Assembly (NCBI GenBank): GCA_009739215.1
Contig: VSJF01000005.1
Coordinates: forward strand, 1,984,001-2,048,000
Direction: 5' to 3'
Length of the DNA stretch: 64,000 nt
Source: Floccularia luteovirens
Taxonomy: Eukaryota > Basidiomycota > Agaricomycetes > Agaricales > Squamanitaceae
In this document: positions 22,812 to 34,917 of the stretch, one piece after another
Position numbering within the stretch: position 1 is the stretch's first letter
How the letters are laid out: the number at the start of each line of letters is the position of its first letter
The notes under the pieces: generated by a model
What the model was told of the DNA's origin: nothing
Databases searched by the model: none
The model's input: only the letters and a program-made list of their open reading frames with translations
Program-made: the position numbers and the translations under genes

Positions 22812-25327
22812 ATGTCCCAGTCCAATCTATCCCATGCCCTCGTCCTCTTACTCTCTCTCATATTCTATGTCTCCGGTGCAAAAATTCCTTCCCAGAAGAG
22901 TTCTGGACCAGTTGTGAAATTGAACTATGGTTCATTTCAGGGGAATGCGACAGGCGACCTCGTCACATTCCTCGGAATGCCGTTCGCTGCACCCCCGTAA
23001 GTCAGACCAGTTTTTTTCCTGTCAATCGAGCTTGAATTGTGTGACTAGAATTGGGAGACTACGATTCGAACCTCCACAGCCTCCGAAAAGGTTCTCTGGT
23101 GTTCGACAGGCTTTGTCGTTTGGAGCTGCTTGTCCTCAGCTAGAATCTGTTTTGCCACCAATCCCGATCCCAGGACTCAACCTGTCAAATGTTCTTACAG
23201 GACCTACAGTCACGTCAGAGGATTGTAAGTCTGCACCCTGTTACGTAATGTGGCAGGAGTATAATAAGATTTTCGCACGTCATAGGTCTATTTGTGAACG
23301 TTATTAAACCCGCCAACATCCCGCATGGGAAGAAACTGCCTGTTTTATTCGTCAGTGTCCACTCCTCTATATTGTACTAAGCGCCTATAATCAATATAAT
23401 TATTAGTGGATTTATGGGGGCGGTTTTGAAAATGGTGACACATCCTTAAATCCCGGAAACCCAGTTGTCGAACGATCCATTGCATTAAATGAGCCAGTCA
23501 TTTACGTGTCTGCAAATTATCGACTTGCTGGTAAGTCAGGAATTACATATATTAGTGGTATTATATCAATAGACATCCAAAAGCCTTTGGATTCTTGGCA
23601 GGTAAAGAAGTCAAGGAGGCGGGAATTGGGAATGCCGGTATTCGGGATCGTAAGCTTATTGTTTATCCATCTTGAACAAATCTGACGCTGAGGACTCAAA
23701 GAACGCTTCGCCCTTCAATGGGTTCAGGAACATATAGAATCATTTGGTGGTGATCCGAGAAGGGTAACGATGTAAGCTTTCCATAGTACCTACTACTCCT
23801 CATAACTTGTGCCTATCCAAACTATTCAGTTGGGGAGAAAGTGCGGGGGCGATCTCCGTCTCTCTGCATCTACTACTCAATAACGGAAATACGCAAGGTT
23901 TATTCCATGGCGCATTCATGGTAAAAGGATTACCAACAACCTTTCAAATACACCATCCTGATTCCTTCTGATCACAGGAATCTGGTTCTCCACCCCCTCT
24001 ACGTGACATCGTCTCGTATCAACCTTTCTATGATCAGCTAGTCACAGACACAGGATGCAGCAAGTCTAGGAATACGCTTGACTGTTTACGCACCGTCCCA
24101 TTCGATAAGTTCATGGATGCCATGAATAAGTCACCTAGTATATTCAGTTTTATGAGCTTGACACTGGCCTGGCAACCCTCTATCGATGGTAGATTCATTG
24201 TTCGTGACACGCGGGCATCAGTTCAGCGAGGATTATATGCCAAGGTCTTTCCTGGCCCGACTTGAAGTTCTATCAGTATAAGCTAACGATGTTACTAACC
24301 CAGGTCCCTTTAGTTACCGGAGACTGCGATGATGAAGGAACGTATGTGCACAATCTCTGCTGGATTATATGCTGCTCATCTGGTTGATTATGGTAGTCTG
24401 TTCTCGTTCACTACTCTAAACATCACGTCAGTGTATTTCTTTATCCATGACATTCCCTGCCTTATGATGATGCAACAGGACAAATCAACAGTTCCTTGAC
24501 TATATTGAGTCAAAGTAATATCCACTTTTTTCTGTTATGGTAGTCAGCTGCTGAGCCCATTGCAGTTACTTCGAGAATAAAGTGGGACCCGACCAATTAG
24601 CGGCCGTTGGAGCAGCATATCCAGATGATGTTACACAGGTAACAAATTTTCCAGACAGTGGTACCGTTATTCAATCTGATTGTTTTTTGAAGGGATCGCC
24701 GTTTGATACAGGCACTGCAAATGCATTAACGTTTGTCTATTGCATTTGTAGAGACTCATTTCCTGACATTTCACACCCTAGACCTCAATATAAGCGTATT
24801 GCTGCATTCCAAGGCGACCTTGTTTTCCAAGCCCCTCGACGTTTCTTCCTGCAACACGCTTCGAAAACCCAACCCACTTTCGCATTCTGTAGGTTTCCCA
24901 AATCTTAGTCATGCAGATTTTCTCATATGAGGGTACTATAACAGTATTCAAACGTGACAAAGCTTTACCACTCCTTGGCTCATTCCATAGCAGCGACATT
25001 CCTGAGTTTTACGCTACGGATCCTACATCGGGTTTCATTGGTGCAGATGCGCTAAGTAGGTATATTCTAACACAGAATCGAGTTCAAAGTACTTACATCT
25101 TGATATCAAAAGTCAATTTTGTCAATACCCAGAACCCAACGCAACCAACGAATCCGATGAGTCTGTTGTCCAAGGTTGACTGGAAGCCTTGGGGTTCATC
25201 AGTGGATGCGCCGCCACTCCTCACTTTCTTGGACCCTGCACCTGCGATTGCGATAACTACGGACACTTTCAGGGCAGATGCAATGAAGTTGTTGACTACC
25301 ATCTCGTTGCAGAATGCAAACACCTGA
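22812..25327 (+). CDS. Secreted type-B carboxylesterase/lipase, array copy 4
   Basis: Exons: 22812-22996, 23049-23224, 23286-23350, 23407-23530, 23584-23649, 23702-23771, 23830-23920, 23978-24244, 24304-24341, 24397-24426, 24479-24514, 24566-24638, 24693-24888, 24945-25055 and 25113-25327, giving about 580 residues. The signal peptide and first exon are nearly identical to copy 2, while the last exon is closer to copy 3. This mosaic suggests gene conversion or unequal crossing-over. Oxyanion WIYGGGF, nucleophile WGESAGA, acid DDEGT and histidine GSFHSSDIPEF are intact. Expected to be secreted, with the same kind of ester substrates as its neighbours. Confidence 0.88.
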
Positions 25328-25905
25328 TGACGGAAACAGCCAGAAATTTCGGGAGTGTGCAGTAATTAGGAGTTTGTAAAAAGTTGTCCAAAGTTGCTCT
25401 GTTGACTGTTTTTCTCCCCAATGTTAATGAACTCTCAATGAATGTGCTATTGAATTTCAGGGCCTGGTGCACAGACCGACTAGCCGCAATCGTTATTCGG
25501 CTCAAGTTCCTCTTCCATACATAGTTGTGTTTATGCCGAATGCACGAAATAGCCAGCAGTTGTTTTGAAAAACTATCCAAGTCTTATCTCAATCTCAAGT
25601 TGAACACACAATTCGCATTTGATATATATTATTATTACTCGAAAGTTACTATCAGCTTTATTGAGCCTTCAGATCTTCAGACCTATTACCTACGTTTGAT
25701 ATATAATTATGATAGTGGACGGTTAGGGGATATATAGAATTATGCTTTCCGTACGTTGACGGTGGTCTCGCTTTTTTTTGATTTTGTCATCCTATTTCTG
25801 ACTAGCCATTGGAATATTGGCAGAGAAATACAAGATATGGCCACCCATATTATCAATATGCCAAAGCTGAATCCGACTAGATGGAAATATTTTTCAGTGT
25901 TAACT
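25328..25905. other. Intergenic between convergent genes
   Basis: 578 nt, AT-rich, holding the 3' ends of esterase copy 4 and of the SNG1-like gene. No gene seen. Confidence 0.5.
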
Positions 25906-27760
25906 CTACCACCCTAGAGAAAAAAAGCCTTTCTGACCTCGGTTTTTTGTGCCAAACACAATCGTTCTCATAGCCCGAGAGACGTTGTAGAATGGTGCTG
26001 CGTATCCATAATGGAAAACTTTTGGTAGTGCTTCGATGGGAAAAATGCAGACAGATACATTAACTAGGAAGATGTTAGATGATAGACCCCAGTATTGTAA
26101 AATATAGTACGTACTAATTATCCAGCCTAGCATGAAAAACGGCACGAAAGATGATGTCATCAGCGTAAGCATCGATTCAATTGCCAAACCCCTAATTAGA
26201 AGATGGTTAGAAGTGCGTATGGTTTTATTTCTTGAGTTCAAACTCACAGAGCTAGCATCCCCAACCAATTAAGCATCCAAAATACGAGGAAACCACTATG
26301 ACCAAACCTTATGATAATGGTTTGTTAGAATAAAGAAACAGACATGATGTATAAGCGAACATACTTGCGGGTCAAGTCGAGCTGGAAGGCTACACTCAAC
26401 AACGAATAAAATAGCTATACAAAATATGTCAGGTTTGCAACGCATATATGACCGGTCTACCCACAGAAACCGCAAGATAGGCCGCAAATGATGAAACAAG
26501 GCGTATCGTAATCAAGGATTTCGTATTCAAATGATCCTGGAGACCTGACTTTGTGCGCGCCGCATTTCCTGTCATCTGAATGAGGAAACATGTATAAGAC
26601 AACGCCAATATTCTGTAACAGGTTACTAACCACAATGAAGAACGAGAGAATCAGTTGGTATATAAGACCAACAAACGATACCGCAGTGGCACTGTATTAT
26701 AGTTTGATTAAACAGATTTAGTTATCATTGGGGGGGGAACTTACACGGGTATATCAAAAGGTACAAGGTTCTTGATTTGGTATGATATCGGTGCCACTAT
26801 TGTTTGTGGAGACGTGCTGAGGATGTTTACGAGATTTGGGATCGCAGCACTCTGCTGAGCCAGGCGTACCGCGAAGGCTTTAGATATCCCGTCCAAAGAG
26901 GCCTGGACCTTCAACAAGAGGGTTTGTAAACTTGGCGAACTGGAGTGTAGGCTGAATGACATACTGAGGGTCTTATCATACTTCGACTGCATATAGCTGC
27001 ATGAGCAAAGGATAAAAGATGTTACAGGCTTCAATATCACTCACAAAGCATTTTCATTCCGGGCTTCAACTGCATATACGGTAATAGCTTGAGATCCATC
27101 ATACTTGTTATCAGGTGCAGAGATAGAAGCATTTAGTCGTACAGATGCACCGGCATTGACTAGAAACACATCAATTTGAGGTCTAAATATGTGTGGATAC
27201 ACTCGACTGGAGCTTACTTGATACCGCTACCCAAATTTTCTCTTCAACAACCGCATTCGCTAGCTCAGTTTGGCCTCCAGGGAAATCATATGCAGAAACT
27301 ACTGCCCACGTAATCTTCGAAGTCGAAGAAGTTTGTTGCAATGCCTGAGAGACTGTTTGACCAACTAATCCTTCGTCAAAGTCCTAGATGTAATCAATGA
27401 ATCAATGAGATTCAATATCAGACAAACAGATTTATAAATAGAAAGGGATTAACGTACAATGATCCAGCCAGGCAAATTGTACATGGGTGTCTTCCATAAC
27501 GAACCCCAAAAGATAGAAAAGATAGCAAAGATCATCACAATCGTCATGAATGTCCCTCCAACAAAGACTCGCAAATACGATGCGCGGGCAGCAGCCATTT
27601 CAGCATTTTTATCAAGGAAGTTGTTCTCGAAGGGAGCTAAAAATATAGCGGTAGTGGTGGGTGTCTGTGAACCTAGACCTTGATCATTGCTATTGTGGGA
27701 CGTGTGATAGGGCTTCTGTTTCTCTGAGAGTGAAGAGTCTTCTGTATTGGTTACATACAT
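25906..27760 (-). CDS. SNG1/DUF3533-family multispanning membrane protein
   Basis: Ten exons can be traced: 27458-27760, 27218-27383, 27045-27159, 26745-26996, 26631-26691, 26453-26575, 26365-26414, 26248-26307, 26115-26191 and 25906-26063. After a ~65-residue cytosolic N-terminus comes a first membrane helix (FMTIVMIFAIFSIFWGSLWK) and the family mark PMYNLPGWII-DFDEGLVGQ. A long extracytosolic domain follows, then several helices (SFVGLIYQLILSFFIV, FLVFWMLNWLGMLAL, SSFVPFFMLGWII). The C-terminal block is IFPIEALPKVFHYGYAAPFY and SRAMRTIVFGTK. Yeast Sng1 is linked to nitrosoguanidine resistance and plasma-membrane lipid/drug traits. The exact activity is unknown. All junctions keep frame. The exon 6/7 donor (GTCATA) is the weakest one. 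Confidence 0.85.
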
Positions 27761-28401
27761 CTATCTCCGTTAGAGAGGAAAATAGGGGGAATATTGAGAG
27801 AGGGTTCCAAATGTTTGAATTAGGTTTTGGCTTTATATGCCAACCAACACCAAGCCAACAACCCAGTGTTTTGAACTGGTGATACCAGTCACTTGAGGTG
27901 TTTGAATTGTCATCTTCTTCTCGTATCCTTTCGGTCCTAAAACAACCGAAATCATTCATTAGACCCTGTAAAGGCACAGCATTCTGTGTAATTTTGATTT
28001 GTCGTGGCTGTTTGATTTGTTCGATATTTTACTGGATTAGCACGCCAGGATATATCGACAGCTCTGTTTGTTTCTCAACATACTATACCCTCAATCCAGT
28101 ATTGAGAAGATAACTGGAGGTAACACGCAGGCTACTTTGTTTACATGAGTTGTGGGGTTAATGCGGAAGGTTCTAACCGGATAAAGACAAAGCGCTTGGC
28201 ATCCATATTTGTAATCAATCATTGTTGTACATTACATAATCACCAATTAATAACTGTTATTAACTAAAAATCCAATCAGAAATGAAATCATTGCCTCCTC
28301 TCTAGTATCTACTAGTACTCCTCATTTTCTGTCAGATTCACGGTTGGTGTCAAACCCCCCAAGCTAGACGTTGAATCCCTTTTTTCTTTGGCAGCGTGCT
28401 A
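27761..28401. other. Intergenic, promoter side of the SNG1-like gene
   Basis: 640 nt upstream of the SNG1-like start and downstream of the PH-domain gene. The open frames here are unsupported. Confidence 0.5.
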
Positions 28402-31400
28402 TCATCTTTCGAGAGACTTGATACTTGATCCCGAACGCACACGACGTAAGATCCAGCGCGCATTTTGTTGGATTGCTGGACTCTTGGGTTGTGCTGTTGA
28501 ATCTTGAGCCTTTGATGACGATGTTGCAAGAGACAACTTTGGTTTCGATGAAGTTTCAAATTTCATCTTCCCCTTCTCGTCCTTAGCACGTTCCTTCTCT
28601 CTCGCTCTCGCCTCCTTCTCCTTGATTTTTGCTTCTTTTTCTTTCATCTTTGCCTCTTTTCTTGCTTTTTCTTTACTCGGCGCTTCCTTTTCTTTTTCCT
28701 TTCCTTTATCTTTTACCTCCTTTTCCTCCGTAGCTTTCTCTTTTCCTTTTACACGCTTCTCGTCTTTCAGCTTTTCCTTACTCCCGTCCCCAGTTTTCCT
28801 CGAGAACCCGCTTTTGACGAGCGCGCTTGCTGAACGTCCCAGCGTTCCGCCTTGTTTCCCTACAGAAATCTCGCGTTGTTGTTTGGACACGTGCACTTGA
28901 GCACCCCCATTCTCTTCCTGTGTTGGGAATTGATAGGTGGTCAGAGAAGACGGACCAGCATCAGCTATATATAATTTGCGATCGGGGGAACCTGGAACAA
29001 ATGGCATGACAAATGACTGATGGACTCGACTGGTGGCAAGTGTGGGCATACTTGGGCGACGAACAGGGACGTCACTGACATCAGAGCGTAGCTGGCCTGC
29101 GTTCATGGAGGCCGAGTGGTATAGAGTAGGGTTAGTGCTTAACGCACGATATGATGGATGATGCAAATACCCCTGTCCCACTGACTGAGACAGAGAATGA
29201 GTATGATAAGGATGCAAGGAGGAAGTTGTGGAAGAGGGAGGAAAATCGGCTAACCGTACAATAGATAGATAGTATCAGCGATTTAGAAAACGGGAAAGAT
29301 GGAAGAAAAACCTACACGAGTAGTCTGGAGTGTATAGATACGGAGAAAAGATGATCGCGCTAGGTTCGAGAGCTTGTCTCTTCTCCCAGTACCGTCTCCG
29401 CTCCTCCCATACATTCCTTGGTGGATATTCTCCATCGGTGGATGGATCGTCATTTCCGGACAACTCCCTTTCCCGTTGTCTCTCCCTATCTCTCTCTTGT
29501 TCCCTCTCTATTAGTAATCGCCTTTCCTGCTCTCGTTTCGACCTCTGCTCTGCTGCAGCGTTCCTGGCCTGGGTTTGTCTAGGTAAATCCGCTGCCCATC
29601 CGTGCCATTCCGCCTCACTACTTTCGTCGCTGTCACTCATATGGATCAGCTGCCCGGAATTAGTACTCTCGCTGTCACTGCTATTCCGACGCCAAGGATG
29701 AACATGAATTCCCAAAGAGTAGGTGTCCATAATAGTGGATGCATATGAATGCCAACTACGACGTGTGCGTTGTCTCATGCTGTCTTGTACAGTAGTGTTT
29801 TCGTCGCCAACTGCCGCATTCTTATCGTCCTCCAAATAGAAAATATCACTTTCGTCATCATTCCCAGTCTCACTTTCGCTGTCTTCATCACCCGCTCCAT
29901 AAAGCTCCCACTTTTCGCCACCAACGCGCACAGCGCGCTTCCCGAGAAGCATGAGCTCCGTCGGACCACCCGCCGTGCCTAACCCAGCCTTACGAGCACG
30001 CCGTACTAATGCACGACGCCATTCGGGATATTCGAGGGCACCATATGATTTGTGTCTGATTTTCTTCGACTTCGGCCTTTGCTTTACAGCATTCGAGAAA
30101 GTGGAGAGTACTGAAGGATGGGCATATTTCTGACCAGACTTTGCTTGTGCTTTCTGAGATGTACCTTCGCTCCCAATATGAGCGTGCGATTGAACATAAA
30201 AGTCTCCGTCCGAATCCTCCCCCACAGCCTGTTCTTCGCTGATGTTGTTTGCAGGGTCAACAAAGACTGTGTTTTCGCTGGATACAAGCGTTGAAGAAGA
30301 TAGTTGTGGTTGATGTGATGGTTTATCAGCTACCGTAGTCTCGGTTGGAGTCGGAGTGGATATACTAGCTGGTACACTGGGCGGTGTACTATTAACCACA
30401 GAGTGAGAAGAGGCCTTTTGCGCAGATGTCCGTGTCGATGTGTTGGAAAGCAATACTGGAATAGACTTCAAAAATGACGATGAGATAGGGGGCACGAAAT
30501 GTCGGTGTAGGATACGCAATAGGCTCTGGTAAGCTTGAGTATATTTTTTGACATATTAGCAGCATATCAAGAACGCGATTTTCATACTGACCAGAATCGC
30601 TATGTAAATCTAGAACGATCCACTCGCTCTTCTCTTTAGATTTGTCAATAGGTTTATCCTTTTCTTCTTCAACCTTTGGCCCAGGATCATGGCCAAGACG
30701 CTGCTTGTCTCTAGTTTCCCCTATTGTATTGGTCATCTCGCGTTCTACAACCTTTACTTGGGCCATACGGCTTTCATCCCAACCCGCACTCCCTTCCTTC
30801 TTTTTCCCAGAATCTCCAGAAATGTGGGTATCGTAATGATAACCACCATAGCGATAACCAGCGCGTTCACGAGGCGGAAATCCAGAGCTAAAACCATCAG
30901 AATCACTAGCGTGTGTACCGGAACTATGAGCGAAAACTGGAGATGAGAGCGTCGGAGATGAGTCCGTATCATCCGCAGGTACAGGAGAGAGCACTAATTG
31001 TGCACCCCCTGGTGTACCTTTTGGTGACATTGCTTCATCCGCAGAAGTCGATGGAGCGTTCGCGTCAGGGTATTGCATACGCTCAATCCTCAATTTGGAA
31101 CGCTGTGTGGAAAATTTGGAAGTATCCTCGCCCGAAGCCGCATCGCTGGACACTGGCATATCTCTCCCCTTGCCTTTAATATCGATCTGATTTGGTGGTG
31201 GTTTCCCTGCAGCTTTCTGGAAATTTTTGTCCAAAGATCCGTCAGAACTCTTCACGAGTTTGCTCTGTTTGCCGACTACCGTCATTAATTTCTTCGTCGA
31301 AGAGGCCTTATTGGCAAGTTTCGGGCCGAAAAGAGGCGTAGAGAAAAGATCCTCCGCTCCTTTTTCTAGCCTATTATCCAAGTCCGTCCATTTAGAGGTA

Positions 31401-33202
31401 TCACGAACTTTACCATCTTTTACTAGGAGCGACGAGTCAGACATGAGGTTAGAAGGACCCTCCCTTACAGTACCGGGGGGTGAAGAGTAGGAGCTAGGTT
31501 TCTTCTTGTCGGAGTTATTGTTAAATTGAGAAAGGGAGGGTCCTGTGCTCGTGTAACGCGGAATTTCTTCACGTTGTGGTTGGGTTTTGATACTGGATGA
31601 AGAAGTGTTATAGCGATATCGTACACAAACAATCTTGAAACCGGCCCGCTGAGCTTCATCAATGGACTGAGGAATGTATGTGGGATCGTTCCTTGAGGGA
31701 ATACATAGTGGATGTGTAAGAGTAGCACTTGTTTGAGCAGTGTGTGGACGATCTTTCGAATAAATTATGTCGGACAAAGCATTTATCCCAAGGGATGAAT
31801 ATGCATTACTAGTCGATGGCCGATTTGGACGTTGTGTGCGTGTTTGAAATGCTTGAGTTGAACGTGCGAGATGTTCGACGCCACGCAAAGAAGTAATAGA
31901 TTGCAAGGGGACGCGATGGGTAGCTGAAGATTCCTGGAAAGGTCGAGAGGGCATTAGAATACCAAAACAAGGAGGAAACAAACGAAAAACCTACAAGCTC
32001 ATCTCTACAGAGAAACAATTCACCATTCCGTATGACAACCCAACGTTGCCTCCATTCTAGTTTCGTCTTTCCTTTTTGGCGAAGCTTTGGTTGAGTGTTT
32101 AGGTCTGCCTCTGTCTTACGGAATGCTTCTACATCATCCTGTAAAGATGTCTGTCCGGTGGACGAGCCTGTGGAGGCCATAGCAGGATATGCAGAATAAT
32201 GTCCCCCCAAGCTAGTCTTATGATCTACACTTTCATAGCCAATGACGCGCAAGACTCGTACCCAACCCTCCCAATAAGGCTGAACATATTCACTCAAGGT
32301 ACGTGGGAAGGCGACAATGCGCATCCTTGATTTCTCCTGGGAGGATGTGCTACGTATCGTGGTAACCTGTTTCGATTGGTCAAGGGTATTTGGTGGAATC
32401 TGGACATCACCATGCAGCTCGACGAGCTCATTGGATGACATGCCGTACCAACTTAGTAAGAAGTCGTCTTCCAGCGTCTGCCCTGTCGAGTAGCGAATAA
32501 GAGTGTATAGATGAGGGCTAAGACAACCATCGTCTTCATTGTTCTCTTTCTCCTTAGGTTTGACTTTAGCTGGAGATGAGACTCTCTCTCCAGTGTTACC
32601 ATTACGGTTACGACCAGGGTATCTCCTTGGAGTTGAAGTCGGTGATGGGAGCCCAGACGTAGCGCCCGCACGAAAAGCATGACCAGCGACGAGGCCACCT
32701 CCAATATCATCCAAGTCGTTATTCAAGCCCAGGTCGAGATCAAGATCGTCCCATTCGTCGTCCTCCTCATAGCCCTCTTCACCACCATTCCACTCTACAT
32801 CTGCATCACCATCTTCTCCATATGTTTGACTGTCACTTCCGCGGCGAGCAAACCTCCGGCGTCTTGCATCAAAAGGAGCGACACCACGCATGTCGGCGAA
32901 TTGAATGGGACTGACTGGCCTATGACGTGGATCCGGAGCAAAAGTAATGGGAGAAGCAGGACGCTCTTGTGGTCCATGTGGTACAACAGGAGCTGGGACT
33001 GGTACACCGAGACAGCGGGCGAGAAGATGCATCTTGACGTAGCGAATCTTCCATGTAGGATCTACGTGGGTCAGCAACCACTGGTCATGTTGGACTATGG
33101 GGGAGGATAGCTAAATGACAATTTCTCTAGATATTTATATGATATTAAAATCCTACCTAGTCGACATGCAATGGGTAGCATGTTGTGTGGCGGGTTGTCC
33201 AT
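28402..33202 (-). CDS. Large PH-domain-containing protein, basidiomycete type
   Basis: Exons 33157-33202, 31995-33094, 30592-31933, 29316-30533 and 28402-29249 give 1517 residues with every junction in frame. The N-terminus (HDQWLLTHVDPTWKIRYVKM, then LLARCLG) resembles a ubiquitin-like fold. It is followed by an acidic tract (EEGYEEDDEWDDLDLDLGLN). EWRQRWVVIRNGELFLCRDEL lies at ~362-382 and FKIVCVRYRY at ~485. The last PH helix seems to be EWIVLDLHSDSAYQSLLRIL at ~819, so the PH fold is interrupted by ~320 low-complexity residues. The rest is disordered, Ser/Thr/Glu-rich, with a Lys/Glu-rich helical stretch (~1400-1470). Likely a membrane- or cortex-associated scaffold. That role is inferred only from the PH fold. 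A single small first exon carries the start. Confidence 0.75.
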
Positions 33203-33470
33203 TGATTTGGTGAGAAATGATGATATATAAAAACTGTTATAAAATGCGACAGAGAGTTAGAATATATTGCATTGACTTTGGTGAGTACAAGGACTGGTTA
33301 AGGTGGTAGCCGTCGAGGGCGTTGGTGAAGAGGACGAGGAGGGGGAGAAGCGATTGGGGATCATGGCACACTGTCAGTTCGGAAAATGCCGTAATAATTC
33401 CCAGTATCGAATTATACTTAGGTGTTTCACAATTAGTCAGCTTCATCCCCCTTGCTTCTCGATCCCAACC

Positions 33471-33518
33471 TTTGCATTCATCAAGCGCATCTATATCGAA
33501 GCTCTCGATGAATGCAAA
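33471..33518. repeat. Imperfect palindrome, copy 1
   Basis: Left arm TTTGCATTCATCAAGCGC and right arm GCTCTCGATGAATGCAAA around an AT-rich centre (ATCTATATCGAA). The same arm pattern recurs at 33850-33894 and 34112-34157. Confidence 0.6.
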
Positions 33519-33849
33519 CTTCGGTAGATCAACCTATCCTTTCATTCTATTAACGATTACATTCTATAGTGAACTGAAGGGGGAGAGATTGAAGCTTTCG
33601 AACGAGAGGAGTAATGAAATTCTTCGCATCGAGATATCGTACGTGTCCCCTTGCTATAGCTAACGTTACAAACTTATCACATAGCTACGCCTTATACTAG
33701 CGCTGCTTCCAGAGGTCTCCATCACCATATATATCGGGTAATCATGGACTTAGTACTGACTACTGATCTCCCATCGATTCCCCATTCATCGCATTTTGCG
33801 ATGCCTAACGACTGACTCGTCACTGGTTGACTATCAAAGATATCCAATA

Positions 33850-33894
33850 TTTGCATTCGTCCAGGGCGTCTATGACGCACTAGATGAGTGCAAA
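33850..33894. repeat. Imperfect palindrome, copy 2
   Basis: Left arm TTTGCATTCGTCCAGGGCGT, right arm ACGCACTAGATGAGTGCAAA, short centre CTATG. It shares TTTGCAYTC / GARTGCAAA ends and an ATCTAT-like core with copies 1 and 3. Flanking sequence is not shared. Confidence 0.6.
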
Positions 33895-34111
33895 GAAAGG
33901 ATATGAAATGAATGCCATTGCAAGATGGTTGCATGTACTCAGAACATGGGGAAACGAGGTTTCGCACATGTGTTGGAGTTCATCATCCCACCTCTTTTTG
34001 AACTCCGCTCTCTTTCCCGTGACCACGGGGTTATGTAATAAACACCACCATATATAACCCGGGTTTTTACAACGTTTAAGTACTTCAGCTTCTACTACAT
34101 CATGACTATTC

Positions 34112-34157
34112 TTTGCACTCGTCTAGTGCATCTATAGATGCACTGGATCAGTGCAAA
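34112..34157. repeat. Imperfect palindrome, copy 3
   Basis: Left arm TTTGCACTCGTCTAGTGCAT, right arm ATGCACTGGATCAGTGCAAA around CTATAG, making the best-paired copy. Stop codons in frame with copies 1 and 2 argue against a conserved peptide. Confidence 0.6.
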
Positions 34158-34917
34158 AAAATAATCAATAACACTGAATTATTAACAAATTTGTTGCTTG
34201 CCATTCAACTTAGTGTTTTATAGCTAACATAGAGCATTTTCATTTCTGTCATTTTTTGGACTATCTGTTCTCTAGTAGGGGCGCTCTTTCAGTTATTCGT
34301 CTATGTAGCCACTGGTGTCTAACTCAAAGTGGAAAGATACACATTTCATGCCACATCCACAACCTGTCAACCCGATTCCAGCCCATCGCACATGCTGCAT
34401 CCACTTCACCATCCACAATGTCTCCGCCCAAATGTTTCAATCTTCCTTGCTTTAACAGCCACAAGATCTCGTATATACCACCTTTCCCAGCGAGCAGAAA
34501 TAGGTGTTTGTGGTACATGGGTGGACCTGTCGCCCAGGCTCTCCGAGTTCTGCAGGTAAAACATTTCGGTATTCGCTTCATTACAGTATATAGAACTTTC
34601 TGATAAAATATTGTAATCGAACATATATTGGCCACTCTAGTACAAGCCAACGTACCTCTGCAATAGCTGAACATACTTTTGGAACTCTAATGTTACAAGC
34701 ACCGCCCTCTGAACAGGAATCATTGTGAAAAATGTCAAAATTTCACACAACGCTGAGTGAGGAATATAGGCATCTCATTAAAGTAGCTTTAAACAAATCG
34801 AATAGCCAACAAGTATGAGAGTATGAAGTGCTCTCGTCATATATCCTGGGCCCCATTCCGAATTCTTCCCTTTTTTTCTCCTCTCAGATCACATCGGCAT
34901 CGTACAGTACACACAGG

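Larger units (their letters stand above)
10671..25327. repeat. Tandem array of four carboxylesterase gene units
   Basis: Four units, each a promoter segment plus an esterase gene, lie head to tail. Homologous promoter segments begin near 10671, 14880, 18087 and 22311. Genes start at 11174, 15416, 18669 and 22812. Exon lengths are almost identical between intact copies (185-188, 176, 65, 124, 66, 70, 91, 267, 38, 30, 36, 73, 196, 111, 215 nt). The upstream segments share blocks such as CTACCCCGGTC, TGTGATCCCACGTG, GACCAGACTTAAAAGC and TATAAATAAC. The array therefore arose by unequal duplication including regulatory DNA. Copies two to four are closest to each other and the first has decayed most. 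Confidence 0.85.
33203..34917. other. Intergenic region with three imperfect palindromes
   Basis: 1.7 kb between the PH-protein start and the SEC61 3' end. No supported gene was found; frames at 34256-34674 on both strands look random. The notable content is three related palindromes, listed separately. Confidence 0.5.

Noticed and set aside
28622..28900. Phe/Ser-rich plus-strand frames opposite the PH-domain gene
   Set aside because: Antisense of the Lys/Glu-rich helical region. Such repeats create open complementary frames.
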